Below, piece after piece: positions 1 to 11,583 of a DNA stretch of 64,000 bases. A program made the translations under genes and the position numbers. Under the pieces are notes generated by a model. The model worked only from the letters and a program-made list of their open reading frames with translations, was not told the DNA's origin and ran no database searches. The stretch is from Cyrtodaria siliqua (lineage: Eukaryota > Mollusca > Bivalvia > Adapedonta > Hiatellidae): NCBI GenBank assembly GCA_037043455.1, contig JAWPHD010001328.1, positions 124,001 through 188,000 on the forward strand, given 5' to 3'. Position 1 is the stretch's first letter, and each line of letters opens with the position of its first letter.

Positions 1-43
1 AGAACTCGACATTCTTACTACCATTTTATTGCTTCAGTACCGA

Positions 44-423
44 TAATCTGAGCCTTCTCTGACCCTAAAAGACTTTCCTTTTTTTTCTTCAAAGGGATAC
101 ATGGCAATCTTGAATTTTAGATCAGCTATTAAAATTAGCATCTCCATTTACTAAGCCTGCATCAGTTTGACTTCATAACTGCTTGCATATATATAATTAA
201 ATACAAATTTGAGATTTCAGTTCTCTTCATTATTCTACAAAATAAATTAATATAATATTGGTTCAATATTTACGACGATTAGTAAAAACAAATTGCTTTG
301 ACCTATTCTAATAATTACTATTTATGAAAACTAAGGGGACACCAACAGTTTTAAACAAATCAAGATTGCCATGTGTCCCTTTAAAAAGGAGTCTTAGTAA
401 GGTCAGAGAAGACTTTGATAATT
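44..423. mobile_element. TIR element (MULE-type MITE) carrying a second MITE inside
   Basis: The outer ends 'taatctgagccttctctgac' and 'ggtcagagaagactttgata' are imperfect inverted repeats. They are flanked by 'gtaccga' at 37-43 and 424-430, a likely target duplication. An inner element at about 91-386 starts 'aaagggatacatggcaatct' and ends 'agattgccatgtgtcccttt'. The same outer family occurs at 26782 and the inner family at 35804. Confidence 0.75.
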
Positions 424-425
424 GT

Positions 426-912
426 ACCGACTGAGCCAACTGTTACATCAATATACGTCATGTTATATCTCTAGGAAACGTGGCACATGCATTTCTTTCC
501 GTAAAAAAATCAAACTCTCCCGAGTTCTTATAGAAAATAGAAAAGAACCCCGCTCGTCTCAAAAACGACGACCCCACGGCTGTGTTAGGCCTAGCGGAGG
601 TCGGAATTAATAAGTGCTTCTCTGTATAATAAATAATTAACTGAGCTGTAAATAAATAAGAATGAATAAAAACTGTCCGTGTATCGCAGAGTAGACTCTG
701 TGTCCATCGGTGATTTTTACACTGGTAACAATTTCAAAGCTTTCCTTCTTTTAAATCCTCAGTGTAAACAAACAAAATGGCGATCAGCTGTTGACCTATT
801 TAGCCTGAAGTACAGTATATAAATAGACTAAAAGTAAAGTCCGTTTTAAAGAAGGTAGAAATATGCATGAGACGTCACCCGTCGAAATAACTTCATTAAA
901 AACATAACTTAC
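426..912. other. no recognised feature
   Basis: Unique-looking AT-rich DNA. If the 913-1050 exon is real, this is the start of its first intron. Confidence 0.4.
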
Positions 913-1050
913 CACCACTGTATTCGAAGTGCGTCCTGGCATTATGTCTTTTACCTTGTTGAACCGTTTTTTGGTTTTACCATCTATAAGCCTATTGTTA
1001 TTGGCGAAAACGAAACAATCGGCCTCGTCAATACGGAAAAACCACTCCAT
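913..1050 (-). CDS. candidate first coding exon of an unidentified minus-strand gene
   Basis: On the minus strand an ATG at 1050 lies in a strong Kozak-like context (CACAATGGAG). It opens a 46-codon frame beginning MEWFFRIDEADCFVFANNNR and ending PGRTSNTVV, closed by a consensus donor GTGGTAAGTT at 912. The W...F...A...PGRT arrangement loosely recalls a SANT/Myb-like fold, but I do not identify the family. The frame runs on into the intron before a stop. Upstream (1051-1320) there are CpG-containing stretches and a CACGTG box, compatible with a promoter. The next exon was not found, and the gene would leave the window at the left edge. This could also be chance. Confidence 0.4.
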
Positions 1051-1560
1051 TGTGCCCGGCTCTTTGTGTCGTCTGCATCTGTTGGATCGGTGCCAACTTC
1101 GGTTCTCGATTTATTTAAATGCGCAAGCTTCGGACGCCTGAAAATCTAGATACAGTCACGGACGCGCACGTGTAAACAAATACTTCCCGCACAGCTGTCA
1201 AAAACTTGAAAAGCCGATGTCAGAACTCCAAGGTTTGTTTTATTATGTAGTTTAATGATGTATTATTTTAAAAACGAGTATCAAATAACTGTAAAGCGGA
1301 TACTGTGTTCCGTCCGTGTGGCAGTTATTTTGTGCGTCCGTCCATGATGAACGGGGTGGGGTAGGGTGGGGCGAAGGGGGGGGGGGGGGTTGTTTTAGTC
1401 AATTCTTACACGCCCCATACTTGAATTTTTATTTTTTTTACATACTTCTGTGTTGTTTTAGTCAATTCTTACACATATATGTTGCAACCCTCCCCGCCCC
1501 CACCAGCCCACCCCCCGCCTCTCACCCCATCACCACCCCCACCCCGCACCTGACTTGGGG
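1051..1560. other. possible promoter region, then G-run/C-rich low complexity
   Basis: 1051-1300 holds CpG-rich words including 'cggacgcgcacgtg'. A run of G near 1376-1391 and C-rich CCACCCC tracts at 1488-1545 follow. These are sequence observations only. Confidence 0.3.
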
Positions 1561-1897
1561 TCAAGGTCATTGTTAATGGAAATAGAAAACAGTTTCTGCT
1601 CAATAACTTAAGGAATGAGGGATTGGGATGAACTTGCTGTGTAGGTAGCTAATATGAAAAAGAAGTTTGGGATTGCATTTGTTGTCGCTGGGTCAGGGTC
1701 AAGGTCACTGTTACTAAAAATAGAAAAAACAGTTTCCTCAATAACTTTAGTTGGGAATAAGATACTGGAACGAAGCTTGCTATGTAGGTACCTAATATGT
1801 AAGGGAAGCTTAGGACTGCATTTGGGGTCACTGAGGTCAAGTTCAAGGTTAACGACGGACTACGGACAACTCGCCATCTTATAAGCTCTACTGGCCA
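1560..1897 (+). repeat. monomeric dispersed repeat ('aaggtcactgttac' family)
   Basis: Two ~145-bp units share 'gtcaaggtca.tgtta.t..a' and 'aatatgaa..agaagcttggga'. The same family, reverse complemented, is at 26910-27020 and 28430-28960. It ends 'agctctactggccaac', which is also the head of the monomer element at 27030. A LINE tail is inserted immediately after. Confidence 0.6.
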
Positions 1898-2286
1898 ACG
1901 GTCAAACACATATTATTGGAATGTGTAGACTTTGATCCTATGCGTCAGGTACTACAATGTTAATACTATGAAAGAGTTATTTGATACTGTAGATTTTAGT
2001 CTTGTTTTAGATTTCCTAAAAGAGATCAGACTATATAAATCATTATAATGTGTTTTTATATATATTTACTTGTTTATATACCCGTTGACGGGCATTCGTT
2101 GATTTACATACATGGTTTATATTACACCTTATCATCCCTTATTTTTTAATAGTTTTGTCTTTATATATTTACAATAATTTTTAATTAATACTTCATTTCT
2201 TCATTTTTCATCAATGTTTGCGCACAATATGACCTATTTATGTGTCGACGTGCCGTAAAACACCATTCATTCATTTATTCATTCAT
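1898..2286 (+). mobile_element. LINE 3' end, 5'-truncated copy
   Basis: Starts in the C-terminal coding end ('ggtcaaacacatattattgg') and runs through 'gacgggcattcgttgattta' to 'gtgtcgacgtgccgtaaaac' and a CATT-repeat tail. It is about 390 bp in the sense orientation. Confidence 0.85.
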
Positions 2287-3330
2287 CCGATCTTTACCAA
2301 ACTTTAACAGGTTGTTAATATCAATGAAAGCTTGGATGAGTTCGAAAACCAGCCAGATCGGACAAGTAACAGCGGAGTTATGGCCCTTGATTTAGTTAAA
2401 AATGCTATATTGCTATATTTTGCCTCGTTAAGACGATAGGGTCTTCATTTTTCATCCTATCTTTACCAAACTTTACCAGATTGTTAATATCAATGAAAGC
2501 TCGGACAAGTTCGAAAACCAGCCATATCGGATTAGTGAAAGCGGAGTAATGGCCCTTGATTTAGTTAAAAATGCTATATTTTGCCTCTTTAAGACGATAG
2601 GGGCTTCATTTTTCATCCGATCTTTACCAAGCTTTATCATATTGTTAATGCAGTTGAAAGCTCAAACATGTTCGGAAAACAGCCATATTGGACCAGTAAC
2701 AGCGGAGTTATGGCCCATGATTTAGTTAAAAATGCTATATTTTGCCTCGTTAAGATGATAGGGGCTTCATTGTTCATCTGATCTTTTGCATCCGATCTTT
2801 ACCAAACTTTATCAGATTGTTGATGTCTATGAAAGCTTGGTCAAGTTTGAAAACCAGCCAGATCGAACCATAAACAGCGGAGCTATGGCCCTTGATTTTG
2901 TTAAAAATGCTATAATTTGCCTCGTCATACGATAGGGCCTTCATTTTGCATCTGATCTTTGCCAAACTTTAGCAGATTTTATGACTTTCTTTTTTACGTT
3001 ATTATTTTTATTTATTTTTAAAAAAAAATATTCATGTTTTTTTTTGTTGTTTTTTTTAAATATTTATTCATTGAATTATTTTTTTTCTTTAATTTTATTT
3101 TTTTTAATTTTTTTTTTTTAATTGATTTAATATTTTTTTTTTTTATTTATTTTTTTTATTTTTTTTTTTTTTTTTTTAGCTCTATGTTTGACCAGTCGGA
3201 CCAGTAACAGAGGAGTAATGGCTCTTGATTTAGTTAAACATGCTTTATTTTGCCTCGTTTATACGGTAGGGCCTTCATTTTTAATCTGATCTTTACCAAA
3301 CTTTACCAGATTCTTTAGTTATGGCCCATG
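2287..3330. repeat. ~165-bp tandem monomers, about 6 copies, with a T-rich insert
   Basis: 'gatctttaccaaactttaccagattgttaat' type starts recur near 2287, 2456, 2617, 2796, 2950 and 3285. Each is followed by 'aacagcggagttatggccct'. A nearly pure T/A stretch (2985-3178) interrupts the series. Confidence 0.8.
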
Positions 3331-3384
3331 ATAAAGTTAAAAAGCTGTTTTCTGCCCGAAACTTTCGAAAAAACTTAAATGGCA

Positions 3385-5038
3385 GTCAGTGATTTCTGTA
3401 ATCCATTGGGGGTATTGGGTTAAAATATAGAAACAGATTTAATACAATTGAATAAGGACACATTGTAATATTGTTGGATAGACAAAGGTCCAATTATTAA
3501 GTAGAAAAAAGTCCCGAACCGTATGATGTCAAAAATCTACGGAATCTGGAATTATTTTTGAAAATAGTTTTACCATAAACTTATCAAATTGAAGTAATAC
3601 AATGTATGTAGCACAGCATACATATTCAAGTGTTTCCTTGCATCATATATAACATATCTGCTGAAATATGTAAAAAAAAGGACTAAAATTACTTATATAT
3701 AATAACGGTACAATAGAAAAATAGACTAAGCTAGTAGGAGTAACCCTCACCCCAGGGGGAATTTTGTACACCCTTTTTTTCTGAAAGCCCATTACGTGTA
3801 GAGCATTTTGGAACATGTACGTGTACCAACTGGCGTATTGGACTTTACCACGTTACCGGCATTTTGTACATAGAACATGTATTGTTTTTATATGGTTTTG
3901 ATTTAATTTATATTCAACATTTTTAATGTACATTGAAAGTTTAATTGTAATGTAAGGTAACACAGTTTACATGCACGGTACTCACTAAAGCCCAATGCTC
4001 AGAATAGATGGCACACCTGTCTCATTTTGAAACTAATTGCATGTTCTTTCAGAAAATCATAACCTACAAAATCCCCACAGCCAGCTCAAGAACTAGTACA
4101 TGATGTGTTGTATTTGTTCGGTAGGTTCTGTCATGTCATTTTTTAACAAATTCCCATAAGGTATCAGCTAGAGCAGGCTTGTTTGCTTATAAAAGCAAAT
4201 ACAATGTCAGCGTGCCATGCACTCCTTGGAAACATATGATGGGTCAATGGCAATATCGCCAGCTGGGAGTAGGAATGTTCCATAGAAGAAAAACAGCACT
4301 TTTTTTCTCTCATCTGGTGATATGTCGTTGTAACATATATGTTTAAATTACTTTATGAAGAAAAAAATCCAGATATTGTTTGTTTTATTAAAAACACATT
4401 TTCCTCCAACAAATTAAAGCAGCATTTATCACCTTCTTATGAGTTTTCTGGTATATTTTTGCACATTGGACTGCAGAAATGTCATAAAAAAAAAATTCCG
4501 TTCTTTCTATGCACATTTAATTTTTTCCCAATACCTCAATGCATTACAGAAATCAGCGAGTTTAGTCATTTTTTCAACATTTTGCCCTAAAATATAAATA
4601 CTTAAGCATATATGTTATATCTGATACAATAAATGACTTGGATATGTATAGTGTGCAACATTTTATTGCTTCAATTTGATAAGTTTATGTTCAAACTATT
4701 TTCAAAAGGTAATTCCAGATTCCATCATTTTTGACGGAAATACACATTTTTCGCCTGAAAATTAAGGCAATATATAAAGCATCATATGGTTCGGGACATT
4801 TTTCTACGTAATTACTGGACCTAAAGGAAATTAATTCCAGATTCCGTCGATTTTTGACAAAAATACATATTATTCGCCCCAAAATTAAGGCATTTGAGGT
4901 TTGGAAATTTTTTCTATTTAATCACTGGACCTTACCCAGCCCAAAAAGGTTACAATATTTCTTTTTTCTATGGTATTAGATATATTTTTAATTTTTAGTT
5001 AAATACCCCCAATGTATTACAGAAATCAGCGATTTTAT
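3385..5038. mobile_element. large fold-back structure, ~330-440 bp arms
   Basis: The left arm (about 3385-3690) and right arm (about 4590-5035) are inverted copies. Example: 'agaaaaaagtcccgaaccgt' at about 3502 pairs with 'atggttcgggacatttttct' at about 4786, and 'tgatttctgtaatccattgg' at about 3390 pairs with 'tgtattacagaaatcagcga' at about 5008. A third, direct copy of the terminal text lies at 4525-4570. No transposase frame is seen in the 3700-4520 centre. Confidence 0.65.
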
Positions 5039-6445
5039 TCATTTTTATGCCGTGGTGCTCCGTCGTCCGTCTGTAAACTTTTTTTTGTAACGACAACTAC
5101 TGAAACTGCTGAATGGATTTTCATGAATCTTTTAAGAAATGTTGCCCATGAAGTCTAGTTGATCCTAGCAAAAATTCATGTTGATGTGAAATCCAAGATG
5201 GCCGCCAAATCTAAAAATAGATTTTTAAAAAACAAGTTTGTAGCGACTACTTCTTGAAAACTCTAAGTGATATTGATATGAGACTTTTTCTAAAATGATC
5301 AGCATGACATGATGTTGGTCCTTGTTGAAAATCGTCTTTATTCGACGTTAAACATGGCTGCCAGCGGCCATCTTTGTTTACATAGAGTTATATAGTAAAA
5401 ACTTGTAGCGACTACTCCTCTGAAACTTCACAGGAATCTTGCTCTTGATGTCTTAATGATCCTAGAAAAATTTCAGGTTGGTCGGAAATTCAAAATGGCC
5501 ACCACAGCTAAAATAGATTTTCAAAAAACAAACTATAAGTGATATTTATATGGGACTTTTTCTAAAATGATCAGTATGGAATGATGTTGATCCTTGCTGA
5601 AAATTATTTTGATGCGACGTTAAACATGGCCGCCAGCGGCCATCTTTGTTTACATAGAGTTATATAGATTTTCATGAAACTTCACGCGACTACTTCTTGA
5701 AAACTACACGTGATATTGATATGCGTCTTTTCCTAAAATGATCAGTATGACATGATGTTGATCTTTGTCGGAAATTAAACGTGGCTGCCAGCGGCCATCT
5801 TTGTTTACATAATAGTTATATAATGCAAAGTTGTAGCGACTACTCCTCTGAAACTTCTTGACGGATTTCATGAAACTTCACACAATTGTTGCTCTTGATG
5901 TCTAATTGATCCTAGCAAAACTTCAGGTTGGCCGGAAATTCAAGATGGCCACCACGGCTAAAAATAGATATTCAAAAATCTTGAAAACTATCAGTGATAT
6001 TGATATGGGACTTTTTCTAAAATGATCAGCATGTCATGATGTTGGTCCTTGTCGAAAGTCGTTTTGATTCAATGTTAAACATGGATGTCAGCGGCCATCT
6101 TTGTTTACATAGAATTATCTAGTAAAAACTTGTAGCGACTACTCCTCTGTAACTACTCAATGGATTTTCATGAAACTTCACAGGAATGTTGCTCTTGATG
6201 TCTTATTGATCCTAGCAAAATTTCAGGTCGGCCGGAAATTCAAGATGGCCACCATGGCTAAAAATAGATTTTCAAAATACAAGTTTGTAGCGACTACTTT
6301 TTGAAAACTATAAGCGATATTGATATGGGACTTTTTCTAAAATGATCAGTATGACATGATGTGCCATCTTTGTTTACATAGTTATATAAACTTGTAGCGA
6401 CTACTCCTATGAAACTACTTGATGGATTTTCATGAATGAATGGTG

Positions 6446-7429
6446 TTTTACGGCACGTCGACACATAAATAGGTCATAGTGTGCGCAAAAATTGATGAAA
6501 AATGAAGTATTATTTAAAAATTAGTGTAAATATATAAAGATAAAAATAAATAAGGGATGATAAGGTGTAATATAAACTATGTATGTAAATCAACAAATGC
6601 CCGTCAACGGGCATATAAACAAGTAAATATATATAAGAACACATTATAATGATTTATATAGTCTGATCTCTTTTAGGAAATCTAAAACAAGACTAAAATC
6701 TACAGTATCAAATAACTCTTTCATAGTATTAACATTGTAGTACCTGACGCATAGGATGAAAGTCTACACATTCCAATAATATGTGTTTGACCGTTAACGG
6801 TGCAAAGCAGGGTATACATTCTGGTAATTGCTCACCTTGTAATAAATATGAATGAGTACAATGTGTATGCCCTATCCTGCACCGGGCTAGGATAACTTCC
6901 TCTCGGCGAATGGGTCTAGTAGAAGAACGCCATTCTCTTTTACGGCACGTCGACACATAAATAGGTCATAGTGTGCGCAAAAATTGATGAAAAATGAAGT
7001 ATTATTTAAAAATTAGTGTAAATATATAAAGATAAAAATAAATAAGGGATGATAAGGTGTAATATAAACTATGTATGTAAATCAACAAATGCCCGTCAAC
7101 GGGCATATAAACAAGTAAATATATATAAGAACACATTATAATGATTTATATAGTCTGATCTCTTTCAGGAAATCTAAAACAAGACTAAAATCTACAGTAT
7201 CAAATAACTCTTTCATAGTATTAACATTGTAGTACCTGACGCATAGGATGAAAGTCTACACATTCCAATAATATGTGTTTGACCGTTAACGGTGCAAAGC
7301 AGGGTATACATTCTGGTAATTGCTCACCTTGTAATAAATATGAATGAGTATAATGTGTATGCCCTATCCTGCACCGGGCTAGGATAACTTCCTCTCGGCG
7401 AATGGGTCTAGTAGAAGAACGCCATTCTC
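6446..7429 (-). repeat. 492-bp tandem duplication of the LINE 3' end
   Basis: 6446-6937 and 6938-7429 are two direct copies (offset 492 bp) covering the last coding residues and 3' UTR. I counted only about three base differences, such as 'cttttagg' versus 'ctttcagg'. The junction lacks a CATT tail between copies. Confidence 0.9.
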
Positions 7430-8653
7430 CGAGTAAGGTTTAATTGAATGGAGTTTATTGTTAACTGACAAATCCCAAGCGGTTTGCCAAGAGTTACGAA
7501 TATATGTGTTAATACAACATTTAAAATCGGTATAAGGTAATTTGGTATTAGATATATGTAAATCTAATGCTGCCTTAGCAGCACTATCAGCTCAATCATT
7601 ACCACGTATTCCTACATGGCTTGGAAGCCAGCAGAAAATAATAACATTTTCAATTATAAGAGAATTGTACTTTTCTAAAAGTTGAAGCACAACTGGGTTA
7701 TCATGTTTCATATTACCCAGTGCTTGAAGAGATGAAAGGGAATCAGAAAAGATTACAAAATGGTCATCATCAGATTCCTGAATATTATTTAAGGCAAGTT
7801 CAGTTGCCTTAAGTTCAGCTGAAAAGATAGAGGCCTTGTCAGGCAGGCGGCTCTTTATGCTGTGTTTGTGAACAGATGCTGCAGCTACCTTATCTCCATC
7901 TTTAGAGCCATCTGTGTAGATATGTTCAAAGTCACTGTATTTCGATATAATTTCATTAAATTTGCTTTGAAAGACAGTATTATTACAAAGATCAAAAATA
8001 ATTGTTGGAGTTTCCAAAGTCCACGCTGGAATTTGTGGTACTGTGTACTTCGCAATCAAATTTAGGTCGATTTCTGTGTCTCTTAATTTTGGTTTAATAC
8101 GAAGACCAAATGGTCGAATGGCCTTCGGTTTTCGATCAAAAAGAGGTTCACAACTAGGATTAAAAACATTATCGAAAGTTGGGTTTGAAGGGTTAGACTT
8201 TAATTTAATGGCGTATTGAAGAGCTAATTTGTCTCGTCTATGAGACAGTGATGGTTCATTGGCTTCAACATATAGACTTTCGGCTGGTGATGTACGAAAG
8301 GCACCTAAGGCGAGTCTTAATCCTTGAATATGTATACGGTCGAGCATCTGCAAGTACGACTTTCGAGTCGATCCATATACTATTGAGCCGTAGTCCAACT
8401 TGGATCTGATAAGAGATCTGTAAAGTCGCAAGAGGACTTTTCGATCTGCTCCCCAATTAGTGTTTGCAACAACTTTAAGTAGGTTAAGAGCTTTAAGGCA
8501 TTTGGCCTTCAAGTATTTAAGGTGTGGTATAAACGTTAATTTACGGTCGAAAATAAGACCAAGGAATTTGGTCTCATCCACTACTGGTATTGGTGACCCA
8601 TCCAGTGTTAGATGAGGGTCTTCATGATGTTTACGAAGTTGACAAAAGTGCAT
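7430..8653 (-). pseudogene. LINE ORF2 C-terminal part: thumb, RNase H and Cys-containing tail
   Basis: A continuous 353-codon stretch begins at a conserved MHFCQLRKHHEDPHLTLDG segment. It has TKFLGLIFDRKLTFIPHLKY and then an RNase H with IYTDGSKDGD, FSAELKATELAL, IFSDSLSSLQAL and WLPSHVGIRGND. A TGA replaces an Arg codon right after GND (near 7590), and the rest of the C-terminus continues below. RNase H residues D, E, D are all visible. Confidence 0.9.
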
Positions 8654-10123
8654 ACAATTAGTTTTAGATTTAGAAAATTTAAAACCATTTTCATCAGACC
8701 AGGTCTGAAGTTTATTGAGACATTGTTGTAATTGTCTCTAGATAGTATTCATGTTTTTTGCACGATAACATATAACAAAGTCGTCAACATATAGCGAACA
8801 ATCCACACCTGGATTGATGCATTTTACTATACTGTTAATCTTTATATTAAAAAGTGTGACAGATAGTATGCTGCCCTGTGGAACACCCATCTCCTGTTCA
8901 TGAATATCAGAGAGGGTTGAACCCGTCGGACACGAAACTGTCTATCGTTTAAGAATTTCTCAAAATGGGTAATCGGCCTCTAAGACCAGTGTCATGTAGA
9001 TCATTCATAATACCGTACTTCCATGCAGTATCATAAGCTTTCTCCAAGTCAAAAAATACAGCGACTAAACGTTCTTTTTTTATGAAAGCTTCCCTAATAA
9101 ACGATTCAAATCGTATGAGGTTGTCTGTTGTGCCTTGTTGGCGCCGGAACCTTCTTTGATACTTTGTTATCAGTTTGTTGGACTCCAGGTACCAAATGAG
9201 TCTCTCATTAATCATTCGTTTCATGGTTTTACATATACAACTCGTTAAAGCGATTGGGCGATCATTTATTGGGTCCGTATGATCCTTTCCAGGTTTGGGG
9301 ACTGGAATAACGATTGCTTCCCGCCAAAAATCGGGGAAGATTCCCGTCACCCAAACCTTATTAAATATATCAAGAAGGGTAGAGAGACAGGATTCAGGTA
9401 AATATTTTAGTAATTGATAATGGATATCATCAGGACCAGCTGATGTATCATGAGCTTTTTTAAGGGACTCTCGAAGTTCTTTGAGAGTGAATAGTTTATT
9501 GTATTTTTCCAAGTTTTTCGACTTGAAGTTCAGCTTCTTCTGTTCTTTATGTTTCTTATTTTTCAGAAAATTTGGTTGACAATTTTCAGAAGAAGAATTT
9601 TTTGAAAAAGTTTCTGCCAAAGTGTTTGTAATATCTTTGACCGATGTTATATCTCCATTATCTGTTTTAAGATGATTTACAGAACTAGAATTACCTATAC
9701 CACTTATTTTCCGGACCATGTCCCATGTCTTCTTAAGAGATGAGCGAGAATTCATCCTCGTAAGATCTCCAGGATTTCCTCTTGCTATCCTTAATAGTAC
9801 GACGGGCTTTCGCACGAAAAACGCTAAAGATATCTAAATCTGTTTGAGTTGGCCGCAAGTTAAAATTATTTAATGCAGCTTTACGATCGCTGACTGCCTT
9901 TTTGCAGTCATCGTCGTACCATGGTTTATGTGGGCATTTAGGATTTGCCGAGGTTTTTGGAATGGTTTGATCAGCTATATCGTTAAGAATGTTGGTAAAA
10001 AGAGCAGTTGCGTCTTCGACATCCTCGAAAATGGAAGTTTTTAATTGTTCCTCGCAAAGAGATTGAAACGTAGTCCAATCAGCCTTGCGAAGTTTCCATC
10101 GTTGCATTTTTTCGAGAAGTGGA
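8650..10123 (-). pseudogene. LINE ORF2 reverse transcriptase domain
   Basis: Starts with linker EKMQRWKLRKADWTTFQ and a KPWYDDDCKKAV segment. RT blocks follow: LLKYLPESC, IVIPVPKPGKDHTDP, DRPIALTSCICKTMKRMINE, RRQQGTTDNL and FFDLEKAYDTAW (catalytic Asp). The YVDDF catalytic motif is readable near 8790. The frame is broken at about 9740 and 8950 and by a stop near 8745, so it is not functional. Confidence 0.88.
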
Positions 10124-10446
10124 ATGAATGAATGGTGTTTTACGGCACGTCGACACATAATTAGGTCATATTGTGCGCAAACAATTATGAAAAATGAAGT
10201 ATTAATTAAAAATTAATGTAAATATATAAAGATAAAATTATTAAAAAATAAGGGATGATAAGGTGTAATATAAACTCTCTTTCATACTATTAACATTGTA
10301 GTACCTTTGACGCATAGAATCGAAGTCTACACATTCGAATAAGATGTGTTTGACCGTTAACGGTGCAAAGCAGGGTATACATTCTGGTAATTGCTCACCT
10401 TGTAATAAATATGAATGAGTATAACGTGTATGCCCTATCCTGCACC
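10124..10446 (-). mobile_element. LINE 3'-end copy nested inside the LINE, with 12-bp target duplication
   Basis: A 323-bp tail copy with an internal deletion sits between endonuclease and RT. It is flanked by 'tcgagaagtgga' at 10112-10123 and 10447-10458. Removing it rejoins the host frame (...GPPLLE and EKMQRWK...). This shows the family re-inserted into an existing copy. Confidence 0.9.
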
Positions 10447-10458
10447 TCGAGAAGTGGA

Positions 10459-11107
10459 GGGCCGATATTTTCAAGAAATATGGGGAAGTGGTCACTTCCA
10501 CAGAGGTCGTCTCCAACACTCCACGAAAAATCCATCAAAAGCGTTGGATCGCATATTGTTAAATCAATGGAAGAATGAGAGCCTGTAGCAGGATGTAAAT
10601 AAGTATGTGACTTATTATTAAAAAGACACAAATTGTTTTTGGCTAAGAAATCCTCAATTTTCTTGCCTTTATCGTTTATATCTTTACAACCCCAGATGTA
10701 GTTGTGTGCATTAAAATCGCCCAAGAGTATAAAAGGTGATGGCAATTGTGCAACTAGGTGATTTAGAGCTTTAGGGTCTAGTGAGGAACTAGGTGGTAAA
10801 TATAAGGAACATATTGTTATGACTCTGTGCATAGTAACACTGACCGCAATAGCTGGCAAATTTGTTTTCAACGCAACAGGTCTGTGAGGAATGTTTCGAT
10901 TAACGATTATCGAAACTCCACCTGTCGCCTTTTCCCCGGTATCACAAATATGATTGTATAGTGAGTATTGTTTAAAAGATATCTTATCACTTGTCTTCAA
11001 GACAAAAGGCAATAGGGTTGTGTTCATTTAAAATTAAGCTGATTTCATCATAATTTGGTTTCAAACCTCGACAATTCCATTGAATGATCTTATTAGTTTT
11101 ACCCATT
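10459..11107 (-). pseudogene. LINE ORF2 endonuclease domain (APE-like)
   Basis: ORF2 opens at about 11107 with MGKTNKIIQWNCRGLKPNYD, the N-W-N-C-R-G entry of APE endonucleases. After a frameshift near 11000 come GGVSIIVNR, LLGDFNAHNYIWG (the GDFNAH catalytic motif) and the SSIDLTICDP...GSDHFPI block with the catalytic SDH. The frame is then broken by a nested tail insertion. Confidence 0.85.
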
Positions 11108-11428
11108 ATGAGCGTTAAGGCGACTTTTAATTTTATTTTTATTTTTGGCCTTAGATTTAGGAGAGGTCTTAGAAGACTCAAGCAGCGACATCTCCACTGA
11201 TGAATCCTCCTCCCTGGAAGAAGTCAGCTGAAGTGGCACCTCAACTAAATTTTCATGCGAGGATGGAGGTGGCAGTAAAGCTGCCGGCTCTGAAATGTTG
11301 ATGAGCTGTTCGAATTTGTTATGCAGCTCAATAGGGCCGTTATACACCTTTGGCTGATCCTTGTGCTCCCTAGTTGGAGAAGCACTAGGCTTTCCAACTT
11401 CCTTAGTTGGAGCAGCATGAAACTTCAC
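11102..11428 (-). pseudogene. LINE ORF1, C-terminal remnant
   Basis: About 105 codons, Lys/Ser/Pro-rich, ending ...KSKAKNKNKIKSRLNAHNG just before and overlapping the ORF2 start. No zinc knuckle is visible in the retained part. The true start is lost at the 5' truncation near 11417, so the first few codons belong to the flanking repeat. Confidence 0.6.
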
Positions 11429-11583
11429 AGGAATGCTGATCTAGCTATCAAAAACCTATCAGTAGAGCTTCAAGGTCATTGACCTCTTGTTAATTAATAC
11501 TTCATTTCTTCATTTTTCATGAGTTTTTGCGCACAATATGACCTATTTTATGTGTCGACGTGCCGTAAAACACCATTCATTCA

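Larger units (their letters stand above)
6437..11417 (-). mobile_element. LINE (non-LTR retrotransposon, RNase H-encoding), 5'-truncated copy
   Basis: On the minus strand this runs from the end of ORF1 (11417) through endonuclease, reverse transcriptase and RNase H to a 3' UTR and a 'cattcattca' tail at 6437. The presence of both APE-type endonuclease and RNase H suggests the I superfamily (I/Nimb-like), which is inference. It is damaged by frameshifts, stops and a nested tail insertion at 10124-10446. The 3' end is present twice in tandem. It is inserted in a tandem-monomer element. Confidence 0.88.
5043..11583 (+). mobile_element. Tandem-monomer element with LINE-type 3' tail, split by a LINE insertion
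   Basis: In plus orientation it has a head ('atgccgtggtgctccgtcgt'), then ~320-bp monomers (5100-6436; markers 'aagatggccgcc' and 'cagcggccatctttgtttac'). A 5-kb LINE is inserted at 6437-11417, then comes the rest of a monomer, 'gaggtcaatgacc' in reverse (11467-11480), and a LINE-type 3' tail ending at 11583. It has the same order and junction as 50336-52020 on the other strand. The LINE insertion site carries 'catgaa' on both sides. Confidence 0.7.
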
